Positions 21,827 through 30,580 of a stretch of 64,000 nt of DNA are shown here, piece after piece. The notes under the pieces are model-generated. The model was not told the DNA's origin. It worked only from the letters and a program-made list of their open reading frames with translations, and searched no databases. The DNA lies in NCBI RefSeq assembly GCF_002869745.1, contig NZ_PNOS01000011.1, positions 1-64,000 of the forward strand. The letters are read 5' to 3'. This DNA comes from Oceaniglobus roseus (GTDB taxonomy: Bacteria > Pseudomonadota > Alphaproteobacteria > Rhodobacterales > Rhodobacteraceae). The first letter of the stretch is position 1, and every line of letters begins with the position of its first letter. Position numbers and translations under genes: made by a program.

Positions 21827-23151
21827 TCGGCCGCCTCGGGCAGCCGCGCGCCTTCGCCGTAGGGCACGTTCACCCCGCCGTAGCGGCGGACGCGGAGGTT
21901 GCACTGCTCGGCATGGCCGACGAAGCCCTCGAGCATGCAGAGCCGCGAGCCGTAGGCGCCGATCCGCGCCGCCGCCTCGTCCGTCAGGATCCGCTGGTAG
22001 CTGTGGGTCTTCAGGAACTTGCCGACCCAGAGCCCGCCGGTATAGCGCCCCGCCTTCTTCGTCGGCAGGGTGTGGTTGGTGCCGATCACCTTGTCGCCGT
22101 TCGCCACGTTGGTGCGGGGCCCGAGGAACAGCGCGCCGTAGCTCGTCATGTTCTGAAGATACCAGTCGTCGCGGTCGGTCATCACCTGCACGTGCTCGCT
22201 GGCGATGTCGTTGGCGACGGCCAGCATCTCGTCGTGGCCGGCGCACAGGATCACCTCGCCGTAGTCGCGCCAGGACACCGCGGCGGTGTCGGCGGTCGGC
22301 AGGATCTTCAGGATGCGGTCGATCTCGGCCAGGGTGGAGCGGGCGAGGGTTTCGGAGTTCGTGACCAGCACCGCGGGCGAGTTGTAGCCGTGTTCGGCCT
22401 GGCCCAAGAGGTCGGTCGCGCACATCTCGCCATCCACGGTATCGTCGGCGATCACCATGGTCTCGGTCGGCCCGGCGAAGAGGTCGATCCCGACGCGCCC
22501 GAAAAGCTGCCGCTTGGCCTCGGCCACGAAGGCGTTGCCGGGGCCGACCAGCATGTGCACCGGCTCGATCGTCTCGGTGCCGATGGCCATGGCGCCGATC
22601 GCCTGGACGCCGCCGATGACGTGGATCTCGTGCGCGCCGCCAAGGTGCATGGCGGCGATCACCGCCGGGTTCGGCTTGCCCTTGAAGGGCGGCGTGCAGG
22701 CGACGATGCGCGGCACCCCGGCGACGGCGGCGGTCAGCACCGACATGTGGGCCGAGGCGACCATGGGGAACTTGCCCGCCGGGACATAGCATCCGACGGA
22801 CTGCACCGGAATCGTCCGGTGGCCGAGGATCACGCCCGGCTGGGTCTCGATCTCGATGTCGGTCATCGAGGCGCGCTGGGCCTCGGCGAAGGCGCGCACC
22901 TGGTCCTGGGCGAAGCGGATGTCGTCCAGATCGCTCTGCGACACCTCGGAGATCAGCGCCGCGATCTCGTCTTCGCTCAGGCGGAAGCTCGCCGGGGCGT
23001 AGCCGTCGAACTTCTCCGACAGCTCGCGCACGGCGGCGTCGCCGCGGGCCTCGATGTCGGCAAGGATCGATTCCACGGTCGCGCGGACCTTGGCATCGTC
23101 CTCGGCCCGCTCGCCGGTGGACTTGCCCTGCTTCAGGTAGGTGATGGTCAT
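21823..23151 (-). CDS. HisD-family dehydrogenase, HpsN-like (region A)
   Basis: 442 residues of the histidinol dehydrogenase fold, closer in look to sulfopropanediol 3-dehydrogenase (HpsN) than to HisD: it opens MTITYLK, then has [41 protein letters not shown] and GFVGHAEQC. These keep the zinc and Glu-His catalytic residues. It is expected to oxidise a terminal alcohol to the acid with NAD+. The cytoplasmic enzyme sits between a SnoaL-like protein and an SDR. Because the transporter is of the carbohydrate type, a polyol-like substrate is plausible but unproven. Confidence 0.85.
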   Translation of the reverse strand: MTITYLKQGKSTGERAEDDAKVRATVESILADIEARGDAAVRELSEKFDGYAPASFRLSEDEIAALISEVSQSDLDDIRFAQDQVRAFAEAQRASMTDIEIETQPGVILGHRTIPVQSVGCYVPAGKFPMVASAHMSVLTAAVAGVPRIVACTPPFKGKPNPAVIAAMHLGGAHEIHVIGGVQAIGAMAIGTETIEPVHMLVGPGNAFVAEAKRQLFGRVGIDLFAGPTETMVIADDTVDGEMCATDLLGQAEHGYNSPAVLVTNSETLARSTLAEIDRILKILPTADTAAVSWRDYGEVILCAGHDEMLAVANDIASEHVQVMTDRDDWYLQNMTSYGALFLGPRTNVANGDKVIGTNHTLPTKKAGRYTGGLWVGKFLKTHSYQRILTDEAAARIGAYGSRLCMLEGFVGHAEQCNLRVRRYGGVNVPYGEGARLPEAAE

Positions 23152-23159
23152 GTTGTTCC

Positions 23160-23645
23160 TCAGTCGGGTTTCGGGGGGACGGCGCGGCCGTCGTCGAAGG
23201 CTTCCCAGCCGTGACCGTCGAAGACGTCACGGCCGAGCTGCCAGAGAACGTGGGCGAAGTCGACCGAAACCCAGTTGTCGGCGATCCGTCCGTCCTTCAG
23301 TTCCCAGAAGTCCATGTACGGGATCTCGACCCGCTTGCCGGTGGGTGCGATGCCCATGAAGGGGCCGCTGTGGGTCGCCTCGATCAGGCCGAAGCAGGAG
23401 GCCCAGTCGCCTTCGCAGATCAGCCGGTCGGTCCTGTATTCCCGCTCGGTGAAGGCGGCGCGCAGAGGCAGCTGCCAATTCGCGCGGAAGGCGGCAAGGC
23501 CCACCTTGGTGCCGCAGCCGCGGTTGCCGAGCCAGCGGAAATCCTCGTGGAAATGCGCCGCCATGTCGTTCGAGTTGGCGGCCAGCGCCGCCTCCATCCT
23601 GAGGATCGCCTGCCGGGTCGCCTCGGCCTTCTGTTCCGCGTTCAT
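23160..23645 (-). CDS. Single-domain SnoaL-like protein
   Basis: 161 residues, one NTF2-like SnoaL domain. Family marks are [28 protein letters not shown], the loop [18 protein letters not shown] and [12 protein letters not shown]. The ATG overlaps the stop of the ABC ATPase (ATGA), and the next gene follows after eight bases. It is one of four SnoaL-type proteins in this regulon. The reaction is unknown. Confidence 0.8.
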   Translation of the reverse strand: MNAEQKAEATRQAILRMEAALAANSNDMAAHFHEDFRWLGNRGCGTKVGLAAFRANWQLPLRAAFTEREYRTDRLICEGDWASCFGLIEATHSGPFMGIAPTGKRVEIPYMDFWELKDGRIADNWVSVDFAHVLWQLGRDVFDGHGWEAFDDGRAVPPKPD

Positions 23646-24697
23646 TTCGTGTCGATCCTCTGGCCCGTGGCCGTGTCGAAGAGGTGGCAGATGCGCGCCG
23701 GGATGCGGGCGCGGACGGTGTCGCCGATCTCGGCCCGGAAGTCCTTGGCGGTCTTGACCGAGACCAGCGCGCCGCCGAGCCGCCAGGTGATCATCGACGC
23801 CTCGCCGAGGAGTTCGATGGAATACATCGGCGCCGCGATCTCGCCGCCCTCCGGCACGATCTCGGCATCCTCGGCGCGGAAGCCCAGCGTGACCTTGCCC
23901 GAGGTGGCCGTCGGCAGCCCCTCGACCCGGATCCCGTCGCCGGTGAAGGTGCCGCCGTCCAGCCGCCCCTCGACGAGGTTCATGGCGGGCGAGCCGATGA
24001 AGCTCGCCACGAAGGTGTTGGCGGGCCAGTCGTAGATCTCGGTCGGGGTGCCGACCTGCTGGATCCGGCCCCTGTTCATCACCACCACCCGGTCGGCCAG
24101 CGTCATCGCCTCGATCTGGTCGTGGGTGACGTAGACGGTGGTGGTCTTCAGCTTCGATTGCAGGTTCTTGATCTGCGCCCGGGTCGAGACGCGCAGCTTG
24201 GCGTCGAGGTTCGACAGCGGCTCGTCCATCAGGAACACGGTGGGCTTGCGGACGATGGCGCGCCCGAGCGCCACGCGCTGGCGCTGCCCGCCGGAGAGTT
24301 CGGCGGGGCGGCGGTCCATGAAATCGGCGAGTTCCACCATCTCGACCGCCTTCATCACCATCTCGTGGTGCTTCTCCTTCGGCACCTTGCGGACGCGCAG
24401 GGGGAAGCGGATGTTCTCGTAGACCGAGAGGTTGGGGTAAAGCCCGTAGGACTGGAACACCATCGAGATGTCGCGGTCCTTCGGTTCCAGGTCGTTCACC
24501 ATCCGGTCGCCGAGCCAGATCTCGCCGTCGGTCACGTCCTCCAGTCCCGCGATCATCCGCATGGTGGTGGACTTGCCGCAGCCCGACGGGCCGAGCAGGA
24601 CGAGAAACTCCTGGTCCGCGATGTCGAGGTCGAAGTTGTCGACGCCCACGAAGGAGCCCCAGCGCTTGTTGACGTTCTTCAGTTGCAGTCTGGCCAT
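23642..24697 (-). CDS. ABC transporter ATP-binding protein (MalK/UgpC type)
   Basis: A 351-residue ATPase of the carbohydrate-uptake CUT1 type. Walker A is GPSGCGKST (about 38-46), signature LSGGQRQRVALGRA, Walker B VFLMDEPLSNLD and switch His in VYVTHDQ. The C-terminal third (about 240-351) is the TOBE regulatory domain. With the two permeases and the binding protein it forms one importer at the inner membrane. A clear GGAGGT site precedes the ATG. Confidence 0.93.
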   Translation of the reverse strand: MARLQLKNVNKRWGSFVGVDNFDLDIADQEFLVLLGPSGCGKSTTMRMIAGLEDVTDGEIWLGDRMVNDLEPKDRDISMVFQSYGLYPNLSVYENIRFPLRVRKVPKEKHHEMVMKAVEMVELADFMDRRPAELSGGQRQRVALGRAIVRKPTVFLMDEPLSNLDAKLRVSTRAQIKNLQSKLKTTTVYVTHDQIEAMTLADRVVVMNRGRIQQVGTPTEIYDWPANTFVASFIGSPAMNLVEGRLDGGTFTGDGIRVEGLPTATSGKVTLGFRAEDAEIVPEGGEIAAPMYSIELLGEASMITWRLGGALVSVKTAKDFRAEIGDTVRARIPARICHLFDTATGQRIDTK

Positions 24698-24706
24698 GAC
24701 GACCTC

Positions 24707-25588
24707 CTATCCCTTGACCGCGCCGGCGGTCAGGCCGCTGACGATCTGGCGCTGGAAGAAAAGAATGAGCACGAAAAGCGGCACGATGGCCGAGACCACG
24801 GCGGCCACCGCATACATCACCTTGCCCTCTTCCTGGGTCGAGCCGAGGAAGCTGTTGATCTTGGGGATCATCGTCGCGTTCTCCTGGCTGAGAAGCATCG
24901 AGGTCACGGTGAAATCGTTGTAGGCGAGCAGGAAGCTGAACAGCCCCGTGGTGACGACGCCCGGCCACATCACCGGGATGATCGCCAGCCGGAACGCCTG
25001 GAACCGGGTGCAGCCGTCGACCATCGCCGCCTCGTCCAGGTCCTTCGGGATCGACAGGAAGAACGAGTGCAGCATCCAGAGCGTGAAGGGCTGGTTGATC
25101 GCCACCAGCACGATGATCGTCGTCGGCAGGTATCCCCAGACGTTCAGCTGGAAGAACGGCAGCAGGTAGCCCGAGACGAGCGTCACATGGGGCATGGCGC
25201 GGAACACCAGCGCCGCCATCAGAAGCCAGAAGGTGTAGCGGAACCCCGAGCGGGCCAGGGCATAGCCGCCGAGCGTGCCGAGGGTCAGCGAGATCAGCAC
25301 GACGAAGACCGTCACGATGGCGGTGTTCACGACCGCGCGCCAGAACTCCTGCTGGACCCAGGCGCCCTCGTAGCCCGCAAGGGTGAAGGGGCTGCCGTAC
25401 TGGCGTTCGGTCACGGGGCCGGTGATCGCGTTCATCCAGTCGGCGCGCGAGAAGAAGTCGCCCTCGACCTTAAACGAGCCCCACATGGTCCAGAGGAACG
25501 GGAAGGCCGCGATGACCAGCCAGCAGAGCACGAAGACCGCGGACAGAAGCGCCAGCGGCAGTGGCTTGCGGTTTGCGAGATCCGACAT
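24707..25588 (-). CDS. ABC transporter permease (MalG type)
   Basis: A 293-residue inner-membrane protein with six predicted segments. The EAA loop that docks on the ATPase reads DLDEAAMVDGCTRFQAF, typical of MalG/UgpE permeases. The ORF lies between the ATPase gene (9-base gap) and the partner permease (10-base gap). Confidence 0.9.
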   Translation of the reverse strand: MSDLANRKPLPLALLSAVFVLCWLVIAAFPFLWTMWGSFKVEGDFFSRADWMNAITGPVTERQYGSPFTLAGYEGAWVQQEFWRAVVNTAIVTVFVVLISLTLGTLGGYALARSGFRYTFWLLMAALVFRAMPHVTLVSGYLLPFFQLNVWGYLPTTIIVLVAINQPFTLWMLHSFFLSIPKDLDEAAMVDGCTRFQAFRLAIIPVMWPGVVTTGLFSFLLAYNDFTVTSMLLSQENATMIPKINSFLGSTQEEGKVMYAVAAVVSAIVPLFVLILFFQRQIVSGLTAGAVKG

Positions 25589-25598
25589 CGGCGCCTCC

Positions 25599-26627
25599 TC
25601 AGGTCTTGCGGTTGAATTCGCGCCAGTTGCGGCGCAGGACGGGCAGAAGCAGGATGATCACCCCGATGATCGTCAGCATCGACGTGGCGGCGGCCGAGCC
25701 GAACAGCGGCGATTCCGCGGCGCGCAGGTCGTTGTAGATCAGGTAGCTGAGCGAGGTGGCCGAGGCGGCGGCGGAGAAGCCGATGATCGGCTCGAACACC
25801 CGGAAATTGTCCATCAGCTGCATCAGCGCGATGAAGGTGGCGAGCGGCGCGAGATAGGGGATGGTGACGAAGCGCACCCGTTCCCACCGGCTTGCCCCGT
25901 CCACCATCGCGGATTCCAGCGTGTCCTTCGGCACCGTCTGAAGGCCTGCGTAGAATACCACGAAGGCGAAGGGGGCCGAGTGCCAGACGCCGTAGGTGAA
26001 CAGCGTGAGCCAGGTCAGCGTCGGCGAGGCCTTGAGCGACAGCGTGGGATCGTTGAACAGCGATTGCAGCATCGCCCCGATGATCCCGCGCGAGTCGATC
26101 ATCCAGAACAGCACCAGCGAGCCGACGAGCGGTGTCACCAGCATCGGCAGCAGCGAGAAGAAGATCACCGGCCCCTTCAAGAGCTTCGGCACCGAGTTTA
26201 CGACGACCGCGATGATGAAGCCGAGGATGATGACCAGCGGCGTCACGATGAAGGTATAGGCCAAGGTGAAGATCAGCGCCTTGTAGAAGGGCAGGTTCAT
26301 GATCCGGCTGCGGATCTCGCCAAAGTTCTTCGAGGTCGCGACGATGTCGGCGATCTCGTCCGTGGCGAGGTGGGTGGGGTTGGTGTAGGTGCCAAGCCCG
26401 TTGAACCGACCGGCGGGCTGCTCGGCGCGCAGCCGCGCCATCGCCTCGGCGTCGACGCTGACCTGCGAGGTGCAGCCAAAGGGGCCGCAGTTCTTCGCCT
26501 CGATCAGGATCTTCTCGTGCTCGATGAACAGCGACTGGTAGGCGACCGATCCGATGGGCAGCGCGATGAACAGGATCATCGCCAGCAGGGACGGCCAGAT
26601 GAAGAACAGGAACGTCTTGTGCGGCAT
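25599..26627 (-). CDS. ABC transporter permease (MalF type)
   Basis: A 342-residue inner-membrane protein with about six segments plus a soluble loop after the first (residues about 40-100), as in many MalF/UgpA permeases. The EAA loop reads DTLESAMVDGASRWERV. The start at 26627 is chosen because GGGAGG lies six bases upstream; an in-frame start seven codons earlier is weaker. Confidence 0.9.
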   Translation of the reverse strand: MPHKTFLFFIWPSLLAMILFIALPIGSVAYQSLFIEHEKILIEAKNCGPFGCTSQVSVDAEAMARLRAEQPAGRFNGLGTYTNPTHLATDEIADIVATSKNFGEIRSRIMNLPFYKALIFTLAYTFIVTPLVIILGFIIAVVVNSVPKLLKGPVIFFSLLPMLVTPLVGSLVLFWMIDSRGIIGAMLQSLFNDPTLSLKASPTLTWLTLFTYGVWHSAPFAFVVFYAGLQTVPKDTLESAMVDGASRWERVRFVTIPYLAPLATFIALMQLMDNFRVFEPIIGFSAAASATSLSYLIYNDLRAAESPLFGSAAATSMLTIIGVIILLLPVLRRNWREFNRKT

Positions 26628-26718
26628 GGCGGCCTCCCTGCCGTGCACGACCCGCGTGCACGGATGATCCGGGGTGTCGGAGAGAGAGGGGGCCGCGCGG
26701 GGCGGCCCCGGCGGGGTG

Positions 26719-27957
26719 TCAGTTCAGGTAGCCCGCTTCCTTCGCCGCGGTGTTGTAGGCGGCGGTGACGTCGGACAGCGCCTGCTCGGCGCTTTCCTTG
26801 CCCTGCAGGAACTCGGCCAGGTTGTCGCCGAGCGCGGTGTGCAGCATGCCCATGTAGGGCAGCATCGGGTAGGGCCGGGCGCCGCCCTGCAGGTCGGCGA
26901 TCACCCCGACGGCGGCGGGGGTCGGCTGGTAGCCCTCGATCAGCCAGACGGCGGCGTCGGGGTTCTCGGCCATCATCTCGGGCGAGATGCCGTTCATCAT
27001 CGCGCGGAACGACGCCTCGGCATCCTCGTCGGAGATGTTCTTGGCGATGGTGAAGCCGTCCCACCACAGCGCCGCGGTGGGAATGTTGCCGCCGCCGATG
27101 GCGGGCGAGGCGGCGAAGGCGGTGCCGGCCGCGATCTCGGGCGAGGGGTTGTCGGCGGCAATGTAGGCCCCGGCGCGCGAGCCCCAGTTGATCGAGAGCG
27201 CCGCCTCACCCGCGTCCCAGACCGGCTTCTGGGCGTTGGCGTCGTAGGTCGCCCAGTCCTGGTTCATGTATTCGGTCATCTTCTTCATCGCCTCGAGCAC
27301 CTTGATCGCGGCGTCCTGGTCCATGGCGAGCTTGGCGGTGCCGGGTTCGAAGAAGTCCTTGCCGGTGCCGAGGTAGGTGTTCACGAACTCGGCGGCGAGG
27401 TTCCAGCCGGGCATGTAGCTCGACGTGATCGGGGTCTGCATCACGCCCGCCTCGCGCAGCTTCTCGGCGGCGGCGAACATCTCGTCGTAGGTCTTCGGCA
27501 CCTCGATCCCGTTCTCCTCCAGCACGTCCTTGCGGTAGAACAGGTGCTGGGCGTTGGCCATGAAGGCGATCGCCATGATCTTGCCGTCGACATAGACCTT
27601 CTGGCTGTCCTGGAGCTGCTGGCCCCATTTCGCCACGTATTCGTCGAGCGGGCGGATCAGGTTGTCGTTCATCAGCGGCACGATGGAGTTCGTGGCGACG
27701 ACGGCGACGGTATAGGTGGCCGGGTTGGTGGTGAGCGCGGGCACCTGGATGTTCTTGTGCTCCTCGGTCTCGTTCTTCGTGACCTCGACCTTGTCGGTGG
27801 CGCATTTCTGCGCCCAGTCGTTGACGGCGTGCAGCGCCGAGAAGTCGTTGGACAGGATGCGGACCGAGCCGCTCTCGATCCCGCAGTCGGCCGAGGCGAG
27901 CCCGGCGGAGGCGATCAGCGCCGTCGCGGCAACCGATGCTTTCAGTGTGAAGGTCAT
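26719..27957 (-). CDS. ABC transporter solute-binding protein (family 1)
   Basis: 412 residues with a signal peptide (cleavage near LASA-DCG) and a two-lobed family 1 solute-binding fold (MalE/UgpB-like). The ligand is not readable, but family 1 proteins mostly bind sugars, polyols or glycerophosphodiesters. It is the first gene of the minus-strand run and is divergent from the 28125 gene; the shared intergenic region carries LacI operator 2. Confidence 0.9.
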   Translation of the reverse strand: MTFTLKASVAATALIASAGLASADCGIESGSVRILSNDFSALHAVNDWAQKCATDKVEVTKNETEEHKNIQVPALTTNPATYTVAVVATNSIVPLMNDNLIRPLDEYVAKWGQQLQDSQKVYVDGKIMAIAFMANAQHLFYRKDVLEENGIEVPKTYDEMFAAAEKLREAGVMQTPITSSYMPGWNLAAEFVNTYLGTGKDFFEPGTAKLAMDQDAAIKVLEAMKKMTEYMNQDWATYDANAQKPVWDAGEAALSINWGSRAGAYIAADNPSPEIAAGTAFAASPAIGGGNIPTAALWWDGFTIAKNISDEDAEASFRAMMNGISPEMMAENPDAAVWLIEGYQPTPAAVGVIADLQGGARPYPMLPYMGMLHTALGDNLAEFLQGKESAEQALSDVTAAYNTAAKEAGYLN

Positions 27958-28068
27958 TCCAGTCTCCCGTCAGAGAATTGCACCGTGCCGCTCACCCGGA
28001 CGGGTGGCGCATCTTGTCGTTGCAGGCACCCCGGTCGCACCGCGGGCACGAGTCACGTTAGCGGCGAG

Positions 28069-28082
28069 TGAATACGCTTGCA
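28069..28082 (+). promoter_or_regulatory. LacI-type operator 2 (divergent promoter)
   Basis: TGAATACGCTTGCA, one mismatch to operator 1. It lies 42 bases before the 28125 start and 111 bases from the binding-protein start on the other strand, so one site can control both directions. Confidence 0.75.
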
Positions 28083-28124
28083 ATAATTTTCTGTCCGCGC
28101 TTTCTGGAGCTGAAGGAGATCGCG

Positions 28125-29198
28125 ATGGCAGACGACATTCTCACCCTCAAACTGAAATTACACGCAGGCCTCGCGGCACTGTGCGACGGGGGGGCAGGCG
28201 GGCTGGACGCCGCTATGTCCGACCTCTACGCGCCCGACGTGGAGGTGCGCGCCGCCCACCCGATGAACGAGGGGCGCGGCCACGGCTTCCTGCGCGACGT
28301 CCTCTGGGGGCCACTGATGGCGGCGCTGCCGGATCTGGAGCGGCGCGATTCGATCCTGGTCGGCGGCAGCTACGAAGGGCGCGATTACGTCGCCATGGTC
28401 GGCCATTACTGCGGCACGTTCCGGCGGGACTGGCTCGGGATCCCGGCGACCGGGCGGCCCGTCTACCTGCGTTACGGCGAGGTGCACGAGTTGCGCGAGG
28501 GGCGGATCGTGCAGACGAACTGCCTGTGGGACGTGCTGGACCTGATCCGGCAGGCGGGATTCTGGCCCATCGCGCCCAGTCTCGGCACCGAAGGCATGTG
28601 GCCCGGGCCGCTGACCGCCGACGGCATCGTGCTGAGCCCGCAGGACGCAACCCAAGGGGCTGCCAGCCTTGCCCAGACGCTGGCGATGCACGCCACGCTC
28701 GGCGCCTACCGCGACGAGGCGGAGGCGGGGCGCGAGGGGCTTCTGTCCATGCCGCAGAAGGAACACTGGCATCCGAAGATGATGTGGTACGGGCCGTCCG
28801 GCATCGGCACGACGCGGGGGCTTCAGGGCTTCGTGGACTATCACCAGCTGCCGTTCCGCACCGCCTTTCCGGGGCGCAAGGGCGGCGGGCAGTGGGACGA
28901 GATTTCCGACCTGAAGGCGAAGCACGGCGGCGGCCATTACATCCGCATCGGCGACGGGCCCTATTCCGTCACCGGCGGCTGGCCCAGCGTCTTTGCCGTG
29001 CACAAGGGCAACGATTTCCTGGGGGTCGGTGCCACCAACCGGCCCGTGACCATGCGGGTGATGGACTTCTACCTGCACCACGAGGGGCTGATTCGCGAGA
29101 ACTGGGTGCCGCTCGACATCCTCGACCTGCTGAAGCAGATGGGCGTCGACGTGCTGGCGCGGATGCGCCCGCACTTCTCGCGCGGCCGGCTCGACTAA
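28125..29198 (+). CDS. SnoaL-like protein, probably two-domain
   Basis: 357 residues with features of two NTF2/SnoaL-type domains: domain 1 (about 15-150, with HCG-like core FRRDWLGIPATGRPVYLRYG and HELREGRIVQTN) and domain 2 (about 200-350, with HWHPKMMWYGPSGIG and DFYLHHEGLIRENWVPLDIL). The GRI-x-x-N/ENW pattern after the loop is typical of the ester-cyclase branch. AAGGAGAT precedes the ATG by six bases. A LacI operator lies upstream. The reaction is unknown. Confidence 0.8.
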   Translation: MADDILTLKLKLHAGLAALCDGGAGGLDAAMSDLYAPDVEVRAAHPMNEGRGHGFLRDVLWGPLMAALPDLERRDSILVGGSYEGRDYVAMVGHYCGTFRRDWLGIPATGRPVYLRYGEVHELREGRIVQTNCLWDVLDLIRQAGFWPIAPSLGTEGMWPGPLTADGIVLSPQDATQGAASLAQTLAMHATLGAYRDEAEAGREGLLSMPQKEHWHPKMMWYGPSGIGTTRGLQGFVDYHQLPFRTAFPGRKGGGQWDEISDLKAKHGGGHYIRIGDGPYSVTGGWPSVFAVHKGNDFLGVGATNRPVTMRVMDFYLHHEGLIRENWVPLDILDLLKQMGVDVLARMRPHFSRGRLD

Positions 29199-29202
29199 TT
29201 CT

Positions 29203-29216
29203 TGCAAGCGTATGCA
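29203..29216 (+). promoter_or_regulatory. LacI-type operator 3
   Basis: TGCAAGCGTATGCA; read on the other strand it is TGCATACGCTTGCA, one mismatch to operator 2. It is the most symmetrical of the three and lies 51 bases before the 29268 start. Confidence 0.75.
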
Positions 29217-29267
29217 TATCGTGCTTCGGTGAAGCGCGAACGGGACACCAGAACACGGGGACGGGTC

Positions 29268-30431
29268 ATGGCGGTGAAGGACCAGGCGGCAGGCGGGGCG
29301 GACGGGAAGGCGGGCAGGGCGGCGACGGGGCAGGTGCTCCAGGCAGAGCGGCGGGACTTCGTCGATCTCGTCCCCGAGAACCGCGGGCGGGTGCAGCCGA
29401 TGCGCGGGTTCGACCCGATCTACACCGACATCGTCGACTACATCATCCGCTGCACCCACCGCATCTGGGACGAGCGCGACGTCGGCCTGATCTATACCCA
29501 CTACACCCACGACTGCGTCGTCTACAGCGCGCTCGGCACCTCCTACACGCGCGAGGAGGTGGTGCAGAACACCATCCAGCGGATGTTCATGCTGCCCGAG
29601 CGGCGCGGCATGGCGACCCAGGTGATCTGGAGCGGCAACGAGGACGACGGCTTCTATACCTCGCATCTCGTCACCGGCACCGGCCGTCACACCCAGCCCG
29701 GCCCCTACGGCCCGCCGACCGGGCGCACCTTCGTCGCGCGCACCGTGGCCGACTGCATGATCTACGAGAACATGATCTTCCGCGAGTGGCTGGTGGTCGA
29801 CACCATGGCGCAGGTGCAGCAGATCGGGCTCGACCCCCACGGCTTCGCCGAGGCGATGGCGAAGGCCTCCTTCGACAAGGGCCTCCTTGCCGTCGACATC
29901 GGCGAGAACCGGCGGATGATCGGGCAGTACCCGCCGACCAGCGCGCCCGACCTGGAGATCGCGAAGAACGACCTCGAGCGCGAGGTGCTGGGCTGGCTGC
30001 ACGAGATCCACAACCGCCGCATGTTCGGCAAGATCCGCGATGTCTATGCGCCGACGGTCCAGTACCACGGGCCGCTGATGAAGGAACTCTACGGCCACGG
30101 CGCGGTCACGCACCAGACCGTCGGCCTCTATGCGAACTTCCCCGACGGCTTCTTCATGCCGCAGCACATCTGCTCGGTGCCCTGCGATGAGGGCGGGTAC
30201 AAGGTCGCCGTGCGCTGGATCGTCGAGGGGCACCACCTGGGCTGGGGCGTGCTCGAGTCGCTCGGCGCGCCGACGGGCAAGCGAGTGCAGCTGATGGGGA
30301 TGACCCACCTCCACGTGAAGAACGGACGGATCGTCGACGACTGGACCACCTACGACGAGATGTCGGCGCTGATGCAGGTGAAGCTGGCGCAGATGGCCGA
30401 CCGGAAGGCGGCTTTCGGCGAAGGGTTCTGA
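29268..30431 (+). CDS. Tandem SnoaL-like protein, paralogue of the 18947 gene
   Basis: 387 residues with a low-complexity start (about 1-30) and two SnoaL/NTF2 domains. Domain 1 has VIWSGNEDDGFYTSHLVTG and the loop YGPPTGRTFVAR; domain 2 has HHLGWGVLESLGAPTGKR and HLHVKNGRIVDDWTTYDE. The match to the 18947-19924 protein in the IWSGNED segment and in domain order shows duplication. The ATG at 29268 is the first plausible start; an upstream frame overlaps the operator. The role in the regulon is unknown. Confidence 0.8.
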   Translation: MAVKDQAAGGADGKAGRAATGQVLQAERRDFVDLVPENRGRVQPMRGFDPIYTDIVDYIIRCTHRIWDERDVGLIYTHYTHDCVVYSALGTSYTREEVVQNTIQRMFMLPERRGMATQVIWSGNEDDGFYTSHLVTGTGRHTQPGPYGPPTGRTFVARTVADCMIYENMIFREWLVVDTMAQVQQIGLDPHGFAEAMAKASFDKGLLAVDIGENRRMIGQYPPTSAPDLEIAKNDLEREVLGWLHEIHNRRMFGKIRDVYAPTVQYHGPLMKELYGHGAVTHQTVGLYANFPDGFFMPQHICSVPCDEGGYKVAVRWIVEGHHLGWGVLESLGAPTGKRVQLMGMTHLHVKNGRIVDDWTTYDEMSALMQVKLAQMADRKAAFGEGF

Positions 30432-30454
30432 CGCCGCGGCGCCTTCGCGCGGCC

Positions 30455-30525
30455 GGAAAATCTGCAATGTCGGGCCGGTAAACGCATCCTGTGCAGGGGT
30501 GCGGTTACCGGTCCTTGCATTTTCC
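30455..30525. promoter_or_regulatory. Extended inverted repeat before the tungstate transporter
   Basis: Arms GGAAAAT/TGCAA/CCGGTAAACGCA (30455-30486) face TGCGGTTACCGG/TTGCA/TTTTCC (30500-30525). The arms match with a few gaps over about 30 bases each. A possible -35 TTGCAT (30515-30520) overlaps the right arm. This is a plausible operator for the regulator at 32945-33844, or a 5' leader hairpin. No T-run follows. Confidence 0.55.
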
Positions 30526-30580
30526 CGCCCGGCCTGCATAGCTGTCCCCGCTGCGGAAATCATGCAGGCGGGGGGAAATC

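Noticed and set aside
30432-30580. Molybdenum/tungsten cofactor riboswitch before tupB
   Set aside because: The inverted repeat is clear, but I could not match the conserved core of the Moco RNA motif. A covariance model search would decide.
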